DNA from: Sphingobacterium paludis
Lineage (GTDB): Bacteria > Bacteroidota > Bacteroidia > Sphingobacteriales > Sphingobacteriaceae
Assembly (NCBI RefSeq): GCF_004364125.1
Contig: NZ_SNZV01000004.1
Coordinates: 186,001 to 250,000 of the forward strand
Direction of reading: 5' to 3'
Length of the DNA: 64,000 bases
Shown here: in pieces, positions 44,596-53,915 of the stretch
Numbering within the stretch: position 1 is the stretch's first letter
How the letters are laid out: every line of letters starts with the position of its first letter
Program-made: the position numbers and the translations under genes
Notes under the pieces: generated by a model
Seen by the model: only the letters and a program-made list of their open reading frames with translations
The model's database searches: none
What the model was told of the DNA's origin: nothing

Positions 44596-45264
44596 ATGCA
44601 TTTACTTTCTCGGACAAAATTTCGATATCGACTACCGTTTTATAAACGAATCTTTGATATGGCTATGGCAACACTATTTTTATTGTTGGCTGCTCCTCTT
44701 CTCCTTGTTATAGCGATCGCTATAAAGACGGAAGGTAAGGGGGCGATAATTTACAGGGCTAGACGGGTTGGTGCCAACCAGCAAATTTTTACATTGTATA
44801 AGTTTCGTACCATGTATCAAGGTTCTGAATTGCTCTTGAAGGATATGTTACATTTAAATATGTACAGAACAGCATATGAGCTGGATAGTCTTGCTGTATT
44901 CGTCAAGTTTGATAATGATTGGCGCGTGACGAGGACTGGTCGATTTTTAAGGAGAACTCATTTAGATGAGCTACCACAACTATTCAATGTATTAAAGGGT
45001 GAAATGTCCATCATCGGGAATAGACCATTGGCGACTTATGAAGCTGAAAAATTGGTTGCTAGAAAGGAGTTTAAGCGATTTTTGGCTCCGGCTGGGATTA
45101 CGGGACTATGGCAAATTCGCCAGCATCGAAAAGAGAAGATAAGTGCAGCGCAGCGCATTGCCTTGGATAATCGCTATGCTGCTGAACAATCCTTTGGCTA
45201 CGATTGTGCTATTCTATTAGAAACCATGTTTGTTTTACTGGTCAACATTTTTAAGCGTCCGTGA
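44596..45264 (+). CDS. Initiating sugar-phosphate transferase (bacterial sugar transferase family)
   Basis: The 222-residue protein belongs to the monotopic phosphoglycosyl transferases (WcaJ/PglC type). It has one N-terminal membrane segment (IFDMAMATLFLLLAAPLLLV), the motif YKFRTM and the catalytic region LRRTHLDELPQLFNVLKGEM, then SIIGNRPLATYEAEK and PAGITGLWQI. It loads the first sugar phosphate on undecaprenyl phosphate and so starts repeat-unit assembly. It is shorter than WcaJ, lacking the N-terminal four-helix part, like PglC. It precedes the ABC exporter and flippase genes by a 245-base gap with a weak hairpin. Confidence 0.93.
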   Translation: MHLLSRTKFRYRLPFYKRIFDMAMATLFLLLAAPLLLVIAIAIKTEGKGAIIYRARRVGANQQIFTLYKFRTMYQGSELLLKDMLHLNMYRTAYELDSLAVFVKFDNDWRVTRTGRFLRRTHLDELPQLFNVLKGEMSIIGNRPLATYEAEKLVARKEFKRFLAPAGITGLWQIRQHRKEKISAAQRIALDNRYAAEQSFGYDCAILLETMFVLLVNIFKRP

Positions 45265-45372
45265 GCGAAGCCATATATTCATTGGAATCCTTGGCGTTGT
45301 TCTGTTTCAGGAGCAGTTTAGGTAGTGTGGTCAGGTTCCCAAATTGTGTTTTTGGTTTTTTGGTGTCTTAGA

Positions 45373-45403
45373 GCGGGTTAGGATTATTTTTCCCGCAGTT
45401 TTG
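45373..45403 (+). terminator. Weak hairpin after the sugar transferase
   Basis: GCGGG (45373-45377) pairs with CCCGC (45392-45396), followed by AGTTTTGTTT. The stem is only 5 base pairs, so its effect is doubtful. Confidence 0.35.
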
Positions 45404-45509
45404 TTTGGCAGTCCTAGATATTTCCTATATTTATAAAAGCCGATTTTTTCATTGATGATTGTATAAATAGTAAACTAACCGAATGATATTTACAAGATTT
45501 TAGCGTAAG

Positions 45510-46301
45510 ATGATTTGTATCCAAGATGTTTCAATGACCTTTCCAATACCTAAAAAATACATTGATTATTTGTTTTTTAGACGTTCACGTTACTTCCAAG
45601 CCTTGACCAATGTTAATTTAACCATAGAAGACGGGGATAGGGTTGCTTTTCTCGGTGTGAATGGCGCAGGGAAGACGACGCTACTTAAACTCATCGGAGG
45701 ATTGCTTTATCCCAGCTTGGGCATGATCGAGGTGAATCGTTATGATACGGTAAAAGACAATATTAATTCAAGAAATAGTGTCGGATTTGTTTTGAACGAA
45801 GAGCGAAGCTTCTATTGGAGGCTAAGCGGTTTTGAGAATTTAGAATTCTTCGGCATTTTAGATAATCTCCACGGAGACCTACTGCGCGACAAAATAAGGG
45901 AACTCATTCGTCTTGTTGGTTTGGACGGTGCAGAAAATAAACAGGTAGCTACCTATTCTTCCGGCATGAAACAGCGGTTGGCCTTGGCGAGAGGGCTTTT
46001 GCGAGATCCCAAAATTTTGATCTTGGATGAACCTACCCGAACCTTAGACCCCAAAGCCGTCATTGAAATTAAGTCGCTTATATCAAGTAAAATACACAGT
46101 AGCACTAAACGGACCCTACTTATAGCAACGCATCGTTTTGATGAAGCCGAAGAGCTTTGCAATAAAGTATGTATTATGAATAAAGGGCAGGTTTTGGTGT
46201 GTGACACGGTAGAAAGTATAAAAAGTAAGCATAGTACCATTGAAAGCTTTTACCACAACGTTATGAACGAAAACAATAGCTCGTTATGTATTTCAAGATA
46301 G
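45510..46301 (+). CDS. ABC transporter ATP-binding protein, polysaccharide-export type
   Basis: The 263-residue ATPase shows Walker A FLGVNGAGKTTLLKLI, signature YSSGMKQRLALARGLL, Walker B ILILDEPTRTLD and the H-loop ATHRFDEAE. The N-terminal FPIPKKYIDYLFFRRSRYFQ with ALTNVNLTI resembles ABC-2 exporters such as Wzt/TagH. It lacks the C-terminal sugar-binding domain of Wzt proteins that sense chain ends. The permease gene overlaps it by 16 bases, so the two make one transporter. In this island it may export a finished glycan or lipid. Confidence 0.92.
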   Translation: MICIQDVSMTFPIPKKYIDYLFFRRSRYFQALTNVNLTIEDGDRVAFLGVNGAGKTTLLKLIGGLLYPSLGMIEVNRYDTVKDNINSRNSVGFVLNEERSFYWRLSGFENLEFFGILDNLHGDLLRDKIRELIRLVGLDGAENKQVATYSSGMKQRLALARGLLRDPKILILDEPTRTLDPKAVIEIKSLISSKIHSSTKRTLLIATHRFDEAEELCNKVCIMNKGQVLVCDTVESIKSKHSTIESFYHNVMNENNSSLCISR

Positions 46302-47092
46302 TAGGGTTTATAAAGAGGGATTACCTGATAGAGTCTCGGTATAAATTAAACTTTATATTGAGTTTTGTGAGTTCTATTTTACCCGTATTGTCCTTTTTCT
46401 TTGTCGCGAAATTGGTGGAAGGCACTGGCACCGATAGTCTGGATAAATATGGCGGAGATTACTTTTCCTTTGCGCTTATCGGAATATCCTTTACCCGCTT
46501 TTTTCAATTAGCGGTGGATACGTTTTCTGGAAATATTAAGAGGGCGCAAATGGCAGGCTGTCTAGAAGCTATTTTGAGCTCCCAGACCGATTCCAAAACT
46601 GTGGTTCTTTTATCATCGATATACAGTTTTGTGGCGGCCGGTGTACAATTGCTCTTAATGTTTGCCGTAGGCGTGCTATTTCTTGGGTTCGATTTCTCCA
46701 ATACGAATGTCTTGGCGTTGGTGTTTTCCTTGCTATTATCGTTTATAGCCTTTATCAGCCTAGGGATTTTTTCTGCTGCTGGAACGGTTATTTTTAAACA
46801 GGGCGAGCCCGTAGGCTGGCTCTTTGGGGCAATAAGCGCGCTGTTGGGCGGGGCCATGTTTCCGATAAGTGTTATGCCTGAATGGCTGCAATTTCTTTCG
46901 AAGATCTTTCCTATAACCTACGCGTTGGATGTGATACGCTTGGCCATCCTAAAAGGGTATTCTATGCCGATGATGTGGGAGCAGTTGTCTATTTTGGGTA
47001 TGATGTCTTGTGTTCTTTTCCCGTTGAGTTTACGGACATTCCATTGGGCTGTTGAACAGGGTAAGCGAGACGGCACGTTAATGAGTTACTAG
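46286..47092 (+). CDS. ABC-2 type permease
   Basis: The 268-residue membrane protein has about six membrane segments, with a basic N-terminus (GFIKRDYLIESRYKLN) and the ABC-2 pattern FAGAAVFLG-like stretch GWLFGAISALLGGAMFPISV, then MPEWLQFLSKIFPITYALDV. It overlaps the ATPase gene by 16 bases and is the pore of that exporter. It is the size of Wzm-like and other ABC-2 export permeases. Whether it carries O-antigen-like glycan, lipid or another product cannot be told. Confidence 0.88.
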   Translation: MYFKIVGFIKRDYLIESRYKLNFILSFVSSILPVLSFFFVAKLVEGTGTDSLDKYGGDYFSFALIGISFTRFFQLAVDTFSGNIKRAQMAGCLEAILSSQTDSKTVVLLSSIYSFVAAGVQLLLMFAVGVLFLGFDFSNTNVLALVFSLLLSFIAFISLGIFSAAGTVIFKQGEPVGWLFGAISALLGGAMFPISVMPEWLQFLSKIFPITYALDVIRLAILKGYSMPMMWEQLSILGMMSCVLFPLSLRTFHWAVEQGKRDGTLMSY

Positions 47093-47149
47093 GAGCGTAT
47101 ACACCATATGATGAAGACGATAACAAGGCACATATACCGCTAAAAAGTT

Positions 47150-48670
47150 ATGATCGGAAGGCTCTTACCCCATAGCACGCTTAGCCCCATTGTCAAATCA
47201 TCCTTGGCACTTGGCGTCCTAACGATCCTGTGTAAAATACTGGGCTATGGCGAAAAGCTGGTGTTGGCCTATTACTTCGGGACGAGTTACGAAGTGGATG
47301 TTTATAACGTAGTAATTGCCATGGCAATTAGTGTATTTATACTGTTTCGAGAGCTTATTGAACCGGGCTTTCTCCATGTCTTTCTGCGCGCTTTTCACCA
47401 TGAAGACAAGGCGAGCTCTTGGCAGTTATTTCGCTTCTTTTTTCTGTTGATCATGCTTTTAACGGTTGCCTTCTCCGTAATATGTATGTTGTTTTCGGGG
47501 GAAGTCATGCACATTTTTGCTCCAGGTTTTTCTGCGGAGAAAGCTGAGCTTGCCGCATCCATGTTGCAGATTGTTATTCCGGCAGCCATCTTCTTATCGC
47601 TAAGTGCGTTAACAAACATCACGTTAAATGCCTTGAAAAGTTTCGCTATGCCCATGCTTGGAGAGGTCTTGTTTAAACTTGTCGTTCTAGCTTGCCTCTT
47701 CGCGTTTTATCATACGTCAGGTATATTTTCAATCGCTATCGGTTTTTTGGTTGGCGCTTTTGTCAAACTCGCCTTTCATCTCTTTCTGTTGTACAAGCCT
47801 ATCGTTATCGCGAGGAGCGAGCATATAGGCAAACACTTACGCGAGGTTTGGCGATTGACCTGGCCACTGCTGGTTGGGGTTGCCTTTTCTCAAGTGAGCA
47901 CATTGGTGGATAATATCTTCGCGTCCTACCAGCAAGAAGGTGCTATATCCGCGCTTAACTACGCCAAGAAGCTTGTTGATCTGCCCGTATTGGTCTTTCC
48001 GTATATACTGAGTGTCGTGGTGTTTCCTTACTTTTCCCAGCTTTCGATTATAAAGGAGCATAAAAAGCTGGCAGACCTTTTTTCCAAAAGCCTCGCATGG
48101 ATCTTGGTCGTCTTTTTGCCGTTGGCGCTTTTTTTCTATATGTTTTCATACGAATTGACAGCTGTAGCGTTGCAGCGTGGGGCGTTTACTGCGGATTCTA
48201 CGACACTGACATCCGTCCCCTTAAAATATTATGCATTGGGCATGGTGTTTTTCGCTATCGAAACGATATTGGTTATTTTCTATTTCGCTAACGCAGATAC
48301 CAAGACGCCGATTTTTATTGGTATCCTCACCGTGTTGGAAAATATCCTGCTGACGGTAATATTTTTAAGGATTTTTGGATATGCTGGAATTGCGCTGTCC
48401 TTGGTCGTAGCAAAAGCGACAAAGAACATCGTGCTATTACTGTTGCTCAAGAAGATGATGAGTATCGATTTCAGGAGTGTATTCGTCTTTCTAGGGAAAG
48501 TAGGGGCAGCTTTTGTGTTGACCGCGTTAGGCATGTTTCTGCTAAAAGATGTCTTTGCCGATGTAGCACATACATCTACTTTACTTTTTCTGATGTGTAT
48601 CTTCTCGGTTAGCACCGTATGTTATGCGCTGTGCCTGTATGTATTTAAATTGAGGGAGGACCTATTTTAA
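47150..48670 (+). CDS. MurJ/MviN-family lipid-linked oligosaccharide flippase
   Basis: The 506-residue integral membrane protein has about fourteen hydrophobic segments. Family marks are LGVLTILCKILGYGEKLVLA and YYFGTSYEVDVYNVVIAMAI, then FRELIEPGFLHVFLRAF, typical of MviN/MurJ proteins. MurJ flips lipid II; paralogues inside glycan loci flip other undecaprenyl-linked units, which is the likely role here. It is followed after 1 base by two GT4 glycosyltransferase genes, and lies 57 bases after the ABC permease. So the locus has both a flippase and an ABC exporter. Confidence 0.88.
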   Translation: MIGRLLPHSTLSPIVKSSLALGVLTILCKILGYGEKLVLAYYFGTSYEVDVYNVVIAMAISVFILFRELIEPGFLHVFLRAFHHEDKASSWQLFRFFFLLIMLLTVAFSVICMLFSGEVMHIFAPGFSAEKAELAASMLQIVIPAAIFLSLSALTNITLNALKSFAMPMLGEVLFKLVVLACLFAFYHTSGIFSIAIGFLVGAFVKLAFHLFLLYKPIVIARSEHIGKHLREVWRLTWPLLVGVAFSQVSTLVDNIFASYQQEGAISALNYAKKLVDLPVLVFPYILSVVVFPYFSQLSIIKEHKKLADLFSKSLAWILVVFLPLALFFYMFSYELTAVALQRGAFTADSTTLTSVPLKYYALGMVFFAIETILVIFYFANADTKTPIFIGILTVLENILLTVIFLRIFGYAGIALSLVVAKATKNIVLLLLLKKMMSIDFRSVFVFLGKVGAAFVLTALGMFLLKDVFADVAHTSTLLFLMCIFSVSTVCYALCLYVFKLREDLF

Positions 48671-48671
48671 T

Positions 48672-49877
48672 ATGGATCGAATGCATATCGCGTACGTTTT
48701 AGGTCAATTCCCCAGTTACACGGAGACTTTTATCGCTAACGAAATCGATGAGCTACACGCGGCAGGCCTCAACATCTGTATCCTTTCCTTGAACAAAGGC
48801 TCCTTGGCCGCCAATACCGACGTCGTGTACGACCGCGACTTTTTTGATGGAGCTAAGTTCCGCGCGCACCTTTCCCTGATCACTCGGCTACGGGTACACT
48901 ATTTTAGGATCCTCCTCAACTGTATTATAAAATGCGGCTTCAACCTGCGAATACTGTTGAAATACATGAAGAATTTTTCTTCTGCAGTCTATTTGGTCGA
49001 GCGAATAAAAGCGCTGGATATTAAACATGTTCATGCGCATTTTATGTCTACACCTACTGATGTTGCCATGATTTTATCGATGTTGTTGAACATTCCACTC
49101 AGCTGCACCGGACATGCAAACGATATCTATACCGCGTCGGAAAAAGACCTAAAAGAGAAAATGGCCTATTCAAAATTTGTAGTAACATGCACGGCATTTA
49201 ACAAAGCCTATTTAACACGTTGTATAGCTCACGCGCAGCAAGGTAAGATTCACCATATTTATCATGGCATTCACGTATCAAAATGGATCAGAAAAAAAGG
49301 TTTGGAAGAGCTAACGAAAAAGGACAAAATAAACCTTCTTTTGGTCGGAAGGCTTGTTGCGAAAAAGGGTATCGACTATTTGTTGGAAGCTATGCTGCTA
49401 CTTAGACAATCCGACTATTCCATTGCTTGCACAATAATTGGCGACGGCCCGCAACATCCGTCCTTAACACAGTTCATAAAGCAACATAAACTGCGCGATC
49501 TTGTTACTATACAAACGTCGATGCCACAAGATCATCTTCAGAAATACTACTTGGAAGCAGATATATTTGTATTGCCCAGCTTGATTGCGGCCGATGGAGA
49601 TCGAGATGGCTTGCCCAATGTATTGCTCGAGGCGATGGCCGTCGGTGTCCCGATCATTGCTACGGATGTCTCGGCAATTGGAGAGTTGATTCAAGACGAG
49701 CGTACGGGTTTACTTATCCATCAGCGTGATCCCCAGGCCATCGCCAGAGCCGTAATCCGGATGATAGAGGATTATCAACTGTGCAGGAATTTATCGGAAG
49801 CAGGAAAGCAGCATATCGAAACGTTTGACATACAGGAAAGCACCAACAAGCTTCTTCACCTTTTCAATGGAAATTAA
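48672..49877 (+). CDS. GT4-family glycosyltransferase, colanic/exopolysaccharide type
   Basis: The 401-residue GT-B protein begins MDRMHIAYVLGQFPSYTETF, then IANEIDELHAAG, a start shared with WcaL/AmsK-like transferases. HVHAHFMSTPTDVAMILSML is the acceptor-side motif; the donor side reads LLLVGRLVAKKGIDYLLEAM and DRDGLPNVLLEAMAVGVPII. It should add a sugar to the lipid-linked repeat unit. It starts 1 base after the flippase gene, and its stop overlaps the next start by one base (TAATG), so three genes are coupled. Confidence 0.93.
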   Translation: MDRMHIAYVLGQFPSYTETFIANEIDELHAAGLNICILSLNKGSLAANTDVVYDRDFFDGAKFRAHLSLITRLRVHYFRILLNCIIKCGFNLRILLKYMKNFSSAVYLVERIKALDIKHVHAHFMSTPTDVAMILSMLLNIPLSCTGHANDIYTASEKDLKEKMAYSKFVVTCTAFNKAYLTRCIAHAQQGKIHHIYHGIHVSKWIRKKGLEELTKKDKINLLLVGRLVAKKGIDYLLEAMLLLRQSDYSIACTIIGDGPQHPSLTQFIKQHKLRDLVTIQTSMPQDHLQKYYLEADIFVLPSLIAADGDRDGLPNVLLEAMAVGVPIIATDVSAIGELIQDERTGLLIHQRDPQAIARAVIRMIEDYQLCRNLSEAGKQHIETFDIQESTNKLLHLFNGN

Positions 49878-51016
49878 TGGCTAGTAAAGTCAAGATACTA
49901 TTTGGGCTGGAAGCGGGGGATGCGGGGGCGTTGAAGCACTTGGTCTCCTTGGCTTGTGGCTTGAATAGCGAGCGATTTTCGATCACGGTCATTTTATCAC
50001 CTGCGCGATCATCTCGTGTTTTTAAGGAAATCGACAAAATGACCAGTGCGGGGATCAATGTGCTTCTCTTTTCTATGGCGAGCAAGGTCGCTATGGTTAA
50101 GGACATCAGGCTGATCAGAAAGTTAACATCCCATTTGCAGGAAAACCGTTACGATATCGTTCATGCCCACAGCTCAAAGGCGGGATTAACTTTTAGAATA
50201 GCAGCTCGACTGGCGAAGATTGACAACATTATCTATACCCCCCATTGCTTTTACTTTCAGGGTAAAACAGGCTTCAGACTGTGGGTTTTTAGCCTAGCAG
50301 AACGAGTTTTGGGTAGGTTTACGACAAAGCTCATTGTCTCCAGCAATGAGGAGCTCTGGGCGCGCAAACAGCATATAGTCTCGTCGGAGAAACTTACCGT
50401 TATCCAAAATGCGATCCAGCCCGATGAATACCGGCCGGCGATCACCCGAGAAGAAATCAAGGAAAAATTCGAGATACCGGCGCATTGTCTCGTCGTTGGA
50501 GGAGTGGGAAGGCTCAGCAAGCAAAAAGATTGGAAAACCTTTATTTGTGCAGCCCGCGAAGTACTTTTGCAGCATAAAGACCTTGTTTTTGTGATCGCTG
50601 GCGATGGTGAATTGTTCAAGCAACTAGAAAGCTTGATTACGGACCTGGCTTTAAAGCAACGCGTTATGCTGTTGGGCCACGTGGAAGAAATGCGTAACGT
50701 CTATCCGTTGTTTGATATCTTTGTCAGTTCTTCTCTTTGGGAAGGATTGCCGTATAGCCTGTTGGAAGCTATGCACTTCAAATTGCCCGTCATTGCCTCC
50801 GACATTGGCTACGCCGATATACTCGTCGATCAATACAATGCATTGCTCTATCGACCAAAAGATCATATGCAACTTGCAGAAATGATTATGACGCTTATTG
50901 AAAATCCATCATATCGGGAACGTTTAGCAGAACATGCTTATGCAAGCCGATGTGATTTTGAATTTTCCCGTTTTATCGAAGCGCATGAAAAACTTTATCT
51001 ATCACTATCGAATTAA
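49877..51016 (+). CDS. GT4-family glycosyltransferase
   Basis: The 379-residue GT-B protein shows HAHSSKAGLTFRIAARLAKI and IYTPHCFYFQGKTGFRLWVF, then the donor site VVGGVGRLSKQKDWKTFICA and SLWEGLPYSLLEAMHFKLPV with the EX7E motif. It is close to the WbpH/EpsD type that transfers amino sugars or hexoses in surface polysaccharides, but the specificity is unknown. Its start overlaps the preceding glycosyltransferase stop by 1 base. It ends 43 bases before a convergent MurG-like gene. Confidence 0.92.
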   Translation: MASKVKILFGLEAGDAGALKHLVSLACGLNSERFSITVILSPARSSRVFKEIDKMTSAGINVLLFSMASKVAMVKDIRLIRKLTSHLQENRYDIVHAHSSKAGLTFRIAARLAKIDNIIYTPHCFYFQGKTGFRLWVFSLAERVLGRFTTKLIVSSNEELWARKQHIVSSEKLTVIQNAIQPDEYRPAITREEIKEKFEIPAHCLVVGGVGRLSKQKDWKTFICAAREVLLQHKDLVFVIAGDGELFKQLESLITDLALKQRVMLLGHVEEMRNVYPLFDIFVSSSLWEGLPYSLLEAMHFKLPVIASDIGYADILVDQYNALLYRPKDHMQLAEMIMTLIENPSYRERLAEHAYASRCDFEFSRFIEAHEKLYLSLSN

Positions 51017-51059
51017 TTCTTGTATAGTGGGGCTAGGCAAGTGGTCAAGTCGTTACCGT

Positions 51060-52157
51060 TTATGAAAAACTATTCTTTTCAATATAGGCTGCTACAAAAT
51101 CCGGAGTTTCTCGTTTCAATCGTTTCAGGTTTTCATGAAATAGCGTTAAGTAGCGCGGGTCAAATCCTTCACGCTCCCATTTTTTAAACGACATTCCTAT
51201 CTTTAATGTTTCGATGAGCACGCTGTTTCCCATTTCGTTTTCTCCTAGCGGCTCCAGATAGAATATGGGGGTGCAGGTTATTAGCGCATCGGCAAACGTC
51301 ATGCCCCCAGGCTTCGAAACCATAGCCTTACCGGTATTAACCAGGTCCAGAATTGGGTGATAGTGATCCTGGTTAGCGTAGTCGATCATATTCGCTGTAG
51401 TCATTTTTCCGATAGCTGGAAAAGAGTCCTTTTGGTTGGCATCGCCGACCATATCCCACAGAGGATCATTCATGAAAAACGTGGTGCCAGCCTCTTCGGC
51501 ATCGAAATCTTCACTATTGCGGATGATAATATTTCTATGGTAACCTTTCGCGACCAAACCGGTTGTGGATGCGATAAAATCGCCAAGTGCCCATCCTCCG
51601 CCGTGTATCAATATGCTATTATCTCTTTCCATATACGGCCGGCAACTAAAAGCCGGGATTTCAAACCGGTAGTTGATCTGCTGCTTGGCCATGTCGTAAA
51701 AATAGTATACATCATCTATGGCTAGACTGGAGTGGTTGACCCAGGTATGTGCATGCCCTGCATCCATTCTACAACAGGATATCTTGATCTGTGTGGAAGC
51801 AGGTCTGAAATCTTTCAGAATTTCAAACCACAAACCAGAAAAACATACGAAGTGAATGGAGGTCTCTTTCGACCAATCTGCATACCGTGCGTTTACTTGA
51901 CTTTCATCTGTGCTGGCTCGATAGTCTACCGGAACTTTATTGGCTAACTGCGCTAGCTTAAAATTTGTAGCGAAGGCTTCCGCGGTGTCGCGGAATAGCT
52001 TTTTCTTCTCTGTATTGTATAACCTTTCGAAAAGTAGGATTTCAGCCGCCATTCCCATGCGTTCAAAATTCTTTTTAACAAGTAACGCCGGAAAATAGGT
52101 GCCATAGCCTATGGCCGATGTCAAAATTTTAATCGAAGGTATCATGTGTATGGTCAA
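51060..52157 (-). CDS. MurG/MGD-like GT-B protein, paralogue B
   Basis: The 365-residue protein is a paralogue of 32490-33596. Shared features include the start IKILTSAIGYGTYFPALLVK, the central NSILIHGGGWALGDFIAS and the C-terminal KAMVSKPGGMTFADALITCT followed by PIFYLEP. The last motif resembles the nucleotide-sugar site of MurG and MGDG synthases. It is cytosolic, without signal or membrane segment. An alternative start is the ATG at 52145 (MIPSIKIL). Both copies are on the minus strand within an otherwise plus-strand set of glycan genes, each convergent to a glycosyltransferase. A transferase role is likely but not proven. Confidence 0.7.
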   Translation of the reverse strand: MTIHMIPSIKILTSAIGYGTYFPALLVKKNFERMGMAAEILLFERLYNTEKKKLFRDTAEAFATNFKLAQLANKVPVDYRASTDESQVNARYADWSKETSIHFVCFSGLWFEILKDFRPASTQIKISCCRMDAGHAHTWVNHSSLAIDDVYYFYDMAKQQINYRFEIPAFSCRPYMERDNSILIHGGGWALGDFIASTTGLVAKGYHRNIIIRNSEDFDAEEAGTTFFMNDPLWDMVGDANQKDSFPAIGKMTTANMIDYANQDHYHPILDLVNTGKAMVSKPGGMTFADALITCTPIFYLEPLGENEMGNSVLIETLKIGMSFKKWEREGFDPRYLTLFHENLKRLKRETPDFVAAYIEKNSFS

Positions 52158-52452
52158 TCCTTTTTTATCTCCTGATGGAACACTGTTTAACTTATTTTAA
52201 AAGTAATATTTAAATGTGATAATCGTACAGAAGTTACCACATTCCACATGTTTTTCCTGTTTCGTTTCGCTAATTCAGAACATCGTGTATTTATCAGGCA
52301 GCATGGCCTCTCGAAAGCGGATAAAAAAATCGCGATGTCCGCATCATCCACGCAAGGGAGCGCGTAAAACCACTGACAGTAAGCGCCCTTTATATGTTTT
52401 TATTACGCAACATAAAAAACTTTTTGTAGCTTTAGCTAGCAACTAATCGCAA

Positions 52453-53862
52453 ATGAGCCTACCTAATTTCAATGAACAGTTGTTTCAAGTTTTTCATCAA
52501 CATGTCTTTGATTCACCACAGGCATGTTATCTCCATACCCTAGATGGGCGTTGGTCTTATACCGAAGCAAACAACGTTATCTATGGTGTTAGTGAGCGGA
52601 TTAAGAGCGCTTGTTCCGCAGGCACTACAACTATTATTCTAAACTTCAAGGATCAAAAAAAACTTTTGTTTGCCTTTTGGGCCTGCACAGCCCTACAGGT
52701 GCACGTCGTACTGATGCCAGACCATGATCATAACGAGCTGCATTATCCTGCTGAGATTGGTGGACGGGAAGCAGTCTTGCTGTTGTCCGATTATTTAACA
52801 TCAAGCGCTACCTTGGATTTTGATATTGATGGGGTAGCTGAATCCGCGGACTGGCAATTCGATGGTCGCCTTGCTGTAGCCGTGCCGAATATTTATTTTT
52901 TTACAAGTGGCACGACGGGGAATGCGAAGCTTATCAAAACAACATACTTTCAGTTGATAAATGCCATGGCCAGTATTGCCGAGCATGCGATGATGCCCTA
53001 CACCTACCGTCAACAGGTTTTAATCAGCGTCCCCTTATTTCATTCTTATGGGATAAGTGCAGTTATAGAGTACACACAGGGGGGAAGCTGCCTACTGTTG
53101 CCAAAAGCGAAGGACAATATTGCTCCGCTTCAAGCGCTGCTTGACAAAAAGGTAAGTACTACCCTTACAGCTATAGAAGGCGTACCCTATTTTTACAAAC
53201 AGCTTGCGCTACTTTTAACACGCGTGGAGCTGCCGAAGATCGCCCATATCGGGTTTGGTGGAGATACTGTCGCGCCGGAGTTGCTACAGGACCTGTATGA
53301 AGCCTTGGGAAACAGTTCGTTTTCTGTTCGATATGGCGTGACCGAAATTCCATCGGTCATCGCCTTAAATTTTTTCGCATCTACAGCAGTCCCCAGCCCT
53401 TTGTCTTTAGGGCGAGTCGTTCCGCTATATAACGTATTGGTAAACGACGAACAAGCGGGAATGGATGCTGCACATTCGTTTGGCGAACTGATTATTGAAT
53501 GTGAGGTGGCCCCTAAAAAAACAATACGGGTCGCTACGAATGACATCGTGGAAAGGATAGGTGACAGCTTTCTTTTTAAAGGACGGACGACCTACATTAA
53601 GCACCGAGGCTATAAGATTAATCCGGTGGATATTGAAAGTTTTATAAATAAGCATGACGACGTACGCGAGTCCAAAGTTTACCCGCACAACAATACGTTG
53701 TTAGCGGATATTGTTACAGCAACCGGCGCACTGGATGGCATAGCGCTAAAGGCATTTTTGGGCCATCATTTGCCAAGCTATTTGATTCCGGAAGCTTTTG
53801 TCGCGGTAGCGGCAATCGATCGAACACGAACAGGCAAGATAAAACGCGAGAGGATAACCTAG
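52453..53862 (+). CDS. AMP-forming acyl/aryl ligase (adenylation protein)
   Basis: The 469-residue ANL-superfamily protein has the P-loop YFFTSGTTGNAKLIKTT (about 149-165), YGVTEIPSV (A5), the hinge region IKHRGYKINPVDIESF (A8) and the C-terminal catalytic lysine in RTGKIKRERIT (A10). It activates a carboxylic acid as AMP ester and passes it to CoA or a carrier thiol. It is a little shorter than usual. An acyl carrier protein (62770) and a phosphopantetheinyl transferase (30546) in the same island are the likely partners. An AMP ligase and ACP are also part of exosortase-A loci, where hydrolases 1 and 2 occur. It is followed by a pyruvyltransferase gene. Confidence 0.9.
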   Translation: MSLPNFNEQLFQVFHQHVFDSPQACYLHTLDGRWSYTEANNVIYGVSERIKSACSAGTTTIILNFKDQKKLLFAFWACTALQVHVVLMPDHDHNELHYPAEIGGREAVLLLSDYLTSSATLDFDIDGVAESADWQFDGRLAVAVPNIYFFTSGTTGNAKLIKTTYFQLINAMASIAEHAMMPYTYRQQVLISVPLFHSYGISAVIEYTQGGSCLLLPKAKDNIAPLQALLDKKVSTTLTAIEGVPYFYKQLALLLTRVELPKIAHIGFGGDTVAPELLQDLYEALGNSSFSVRYGVTEIPSVIALNFFASTAVPSPLSLGRVVPLYNVLVNDEQAGMDAAHSFGELIIECEVAPKKTIRVATNDIVERIGDSFLFKGRTTYIKHRGYKINPVDIESFINKHDDVRESKVYPHNNTLLADIVTATGALDGIALKAFLGHHLPSYLIPEAFVAVAAIDRTRTGKIKRERIT

Positions 53863-53915
53863 TCTCATGAGGCGCTTGGATTACAGGATATAGATACGGC
53901 TTTAACTATTTTTTT

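Noticed and set aside
52216..52446. 76-codon open frame just before the AMP ligase
   Set aside because: Cys- and Lys/Arg-rich sequence without domain features; it covers the ligase promoter region. Probably chance.
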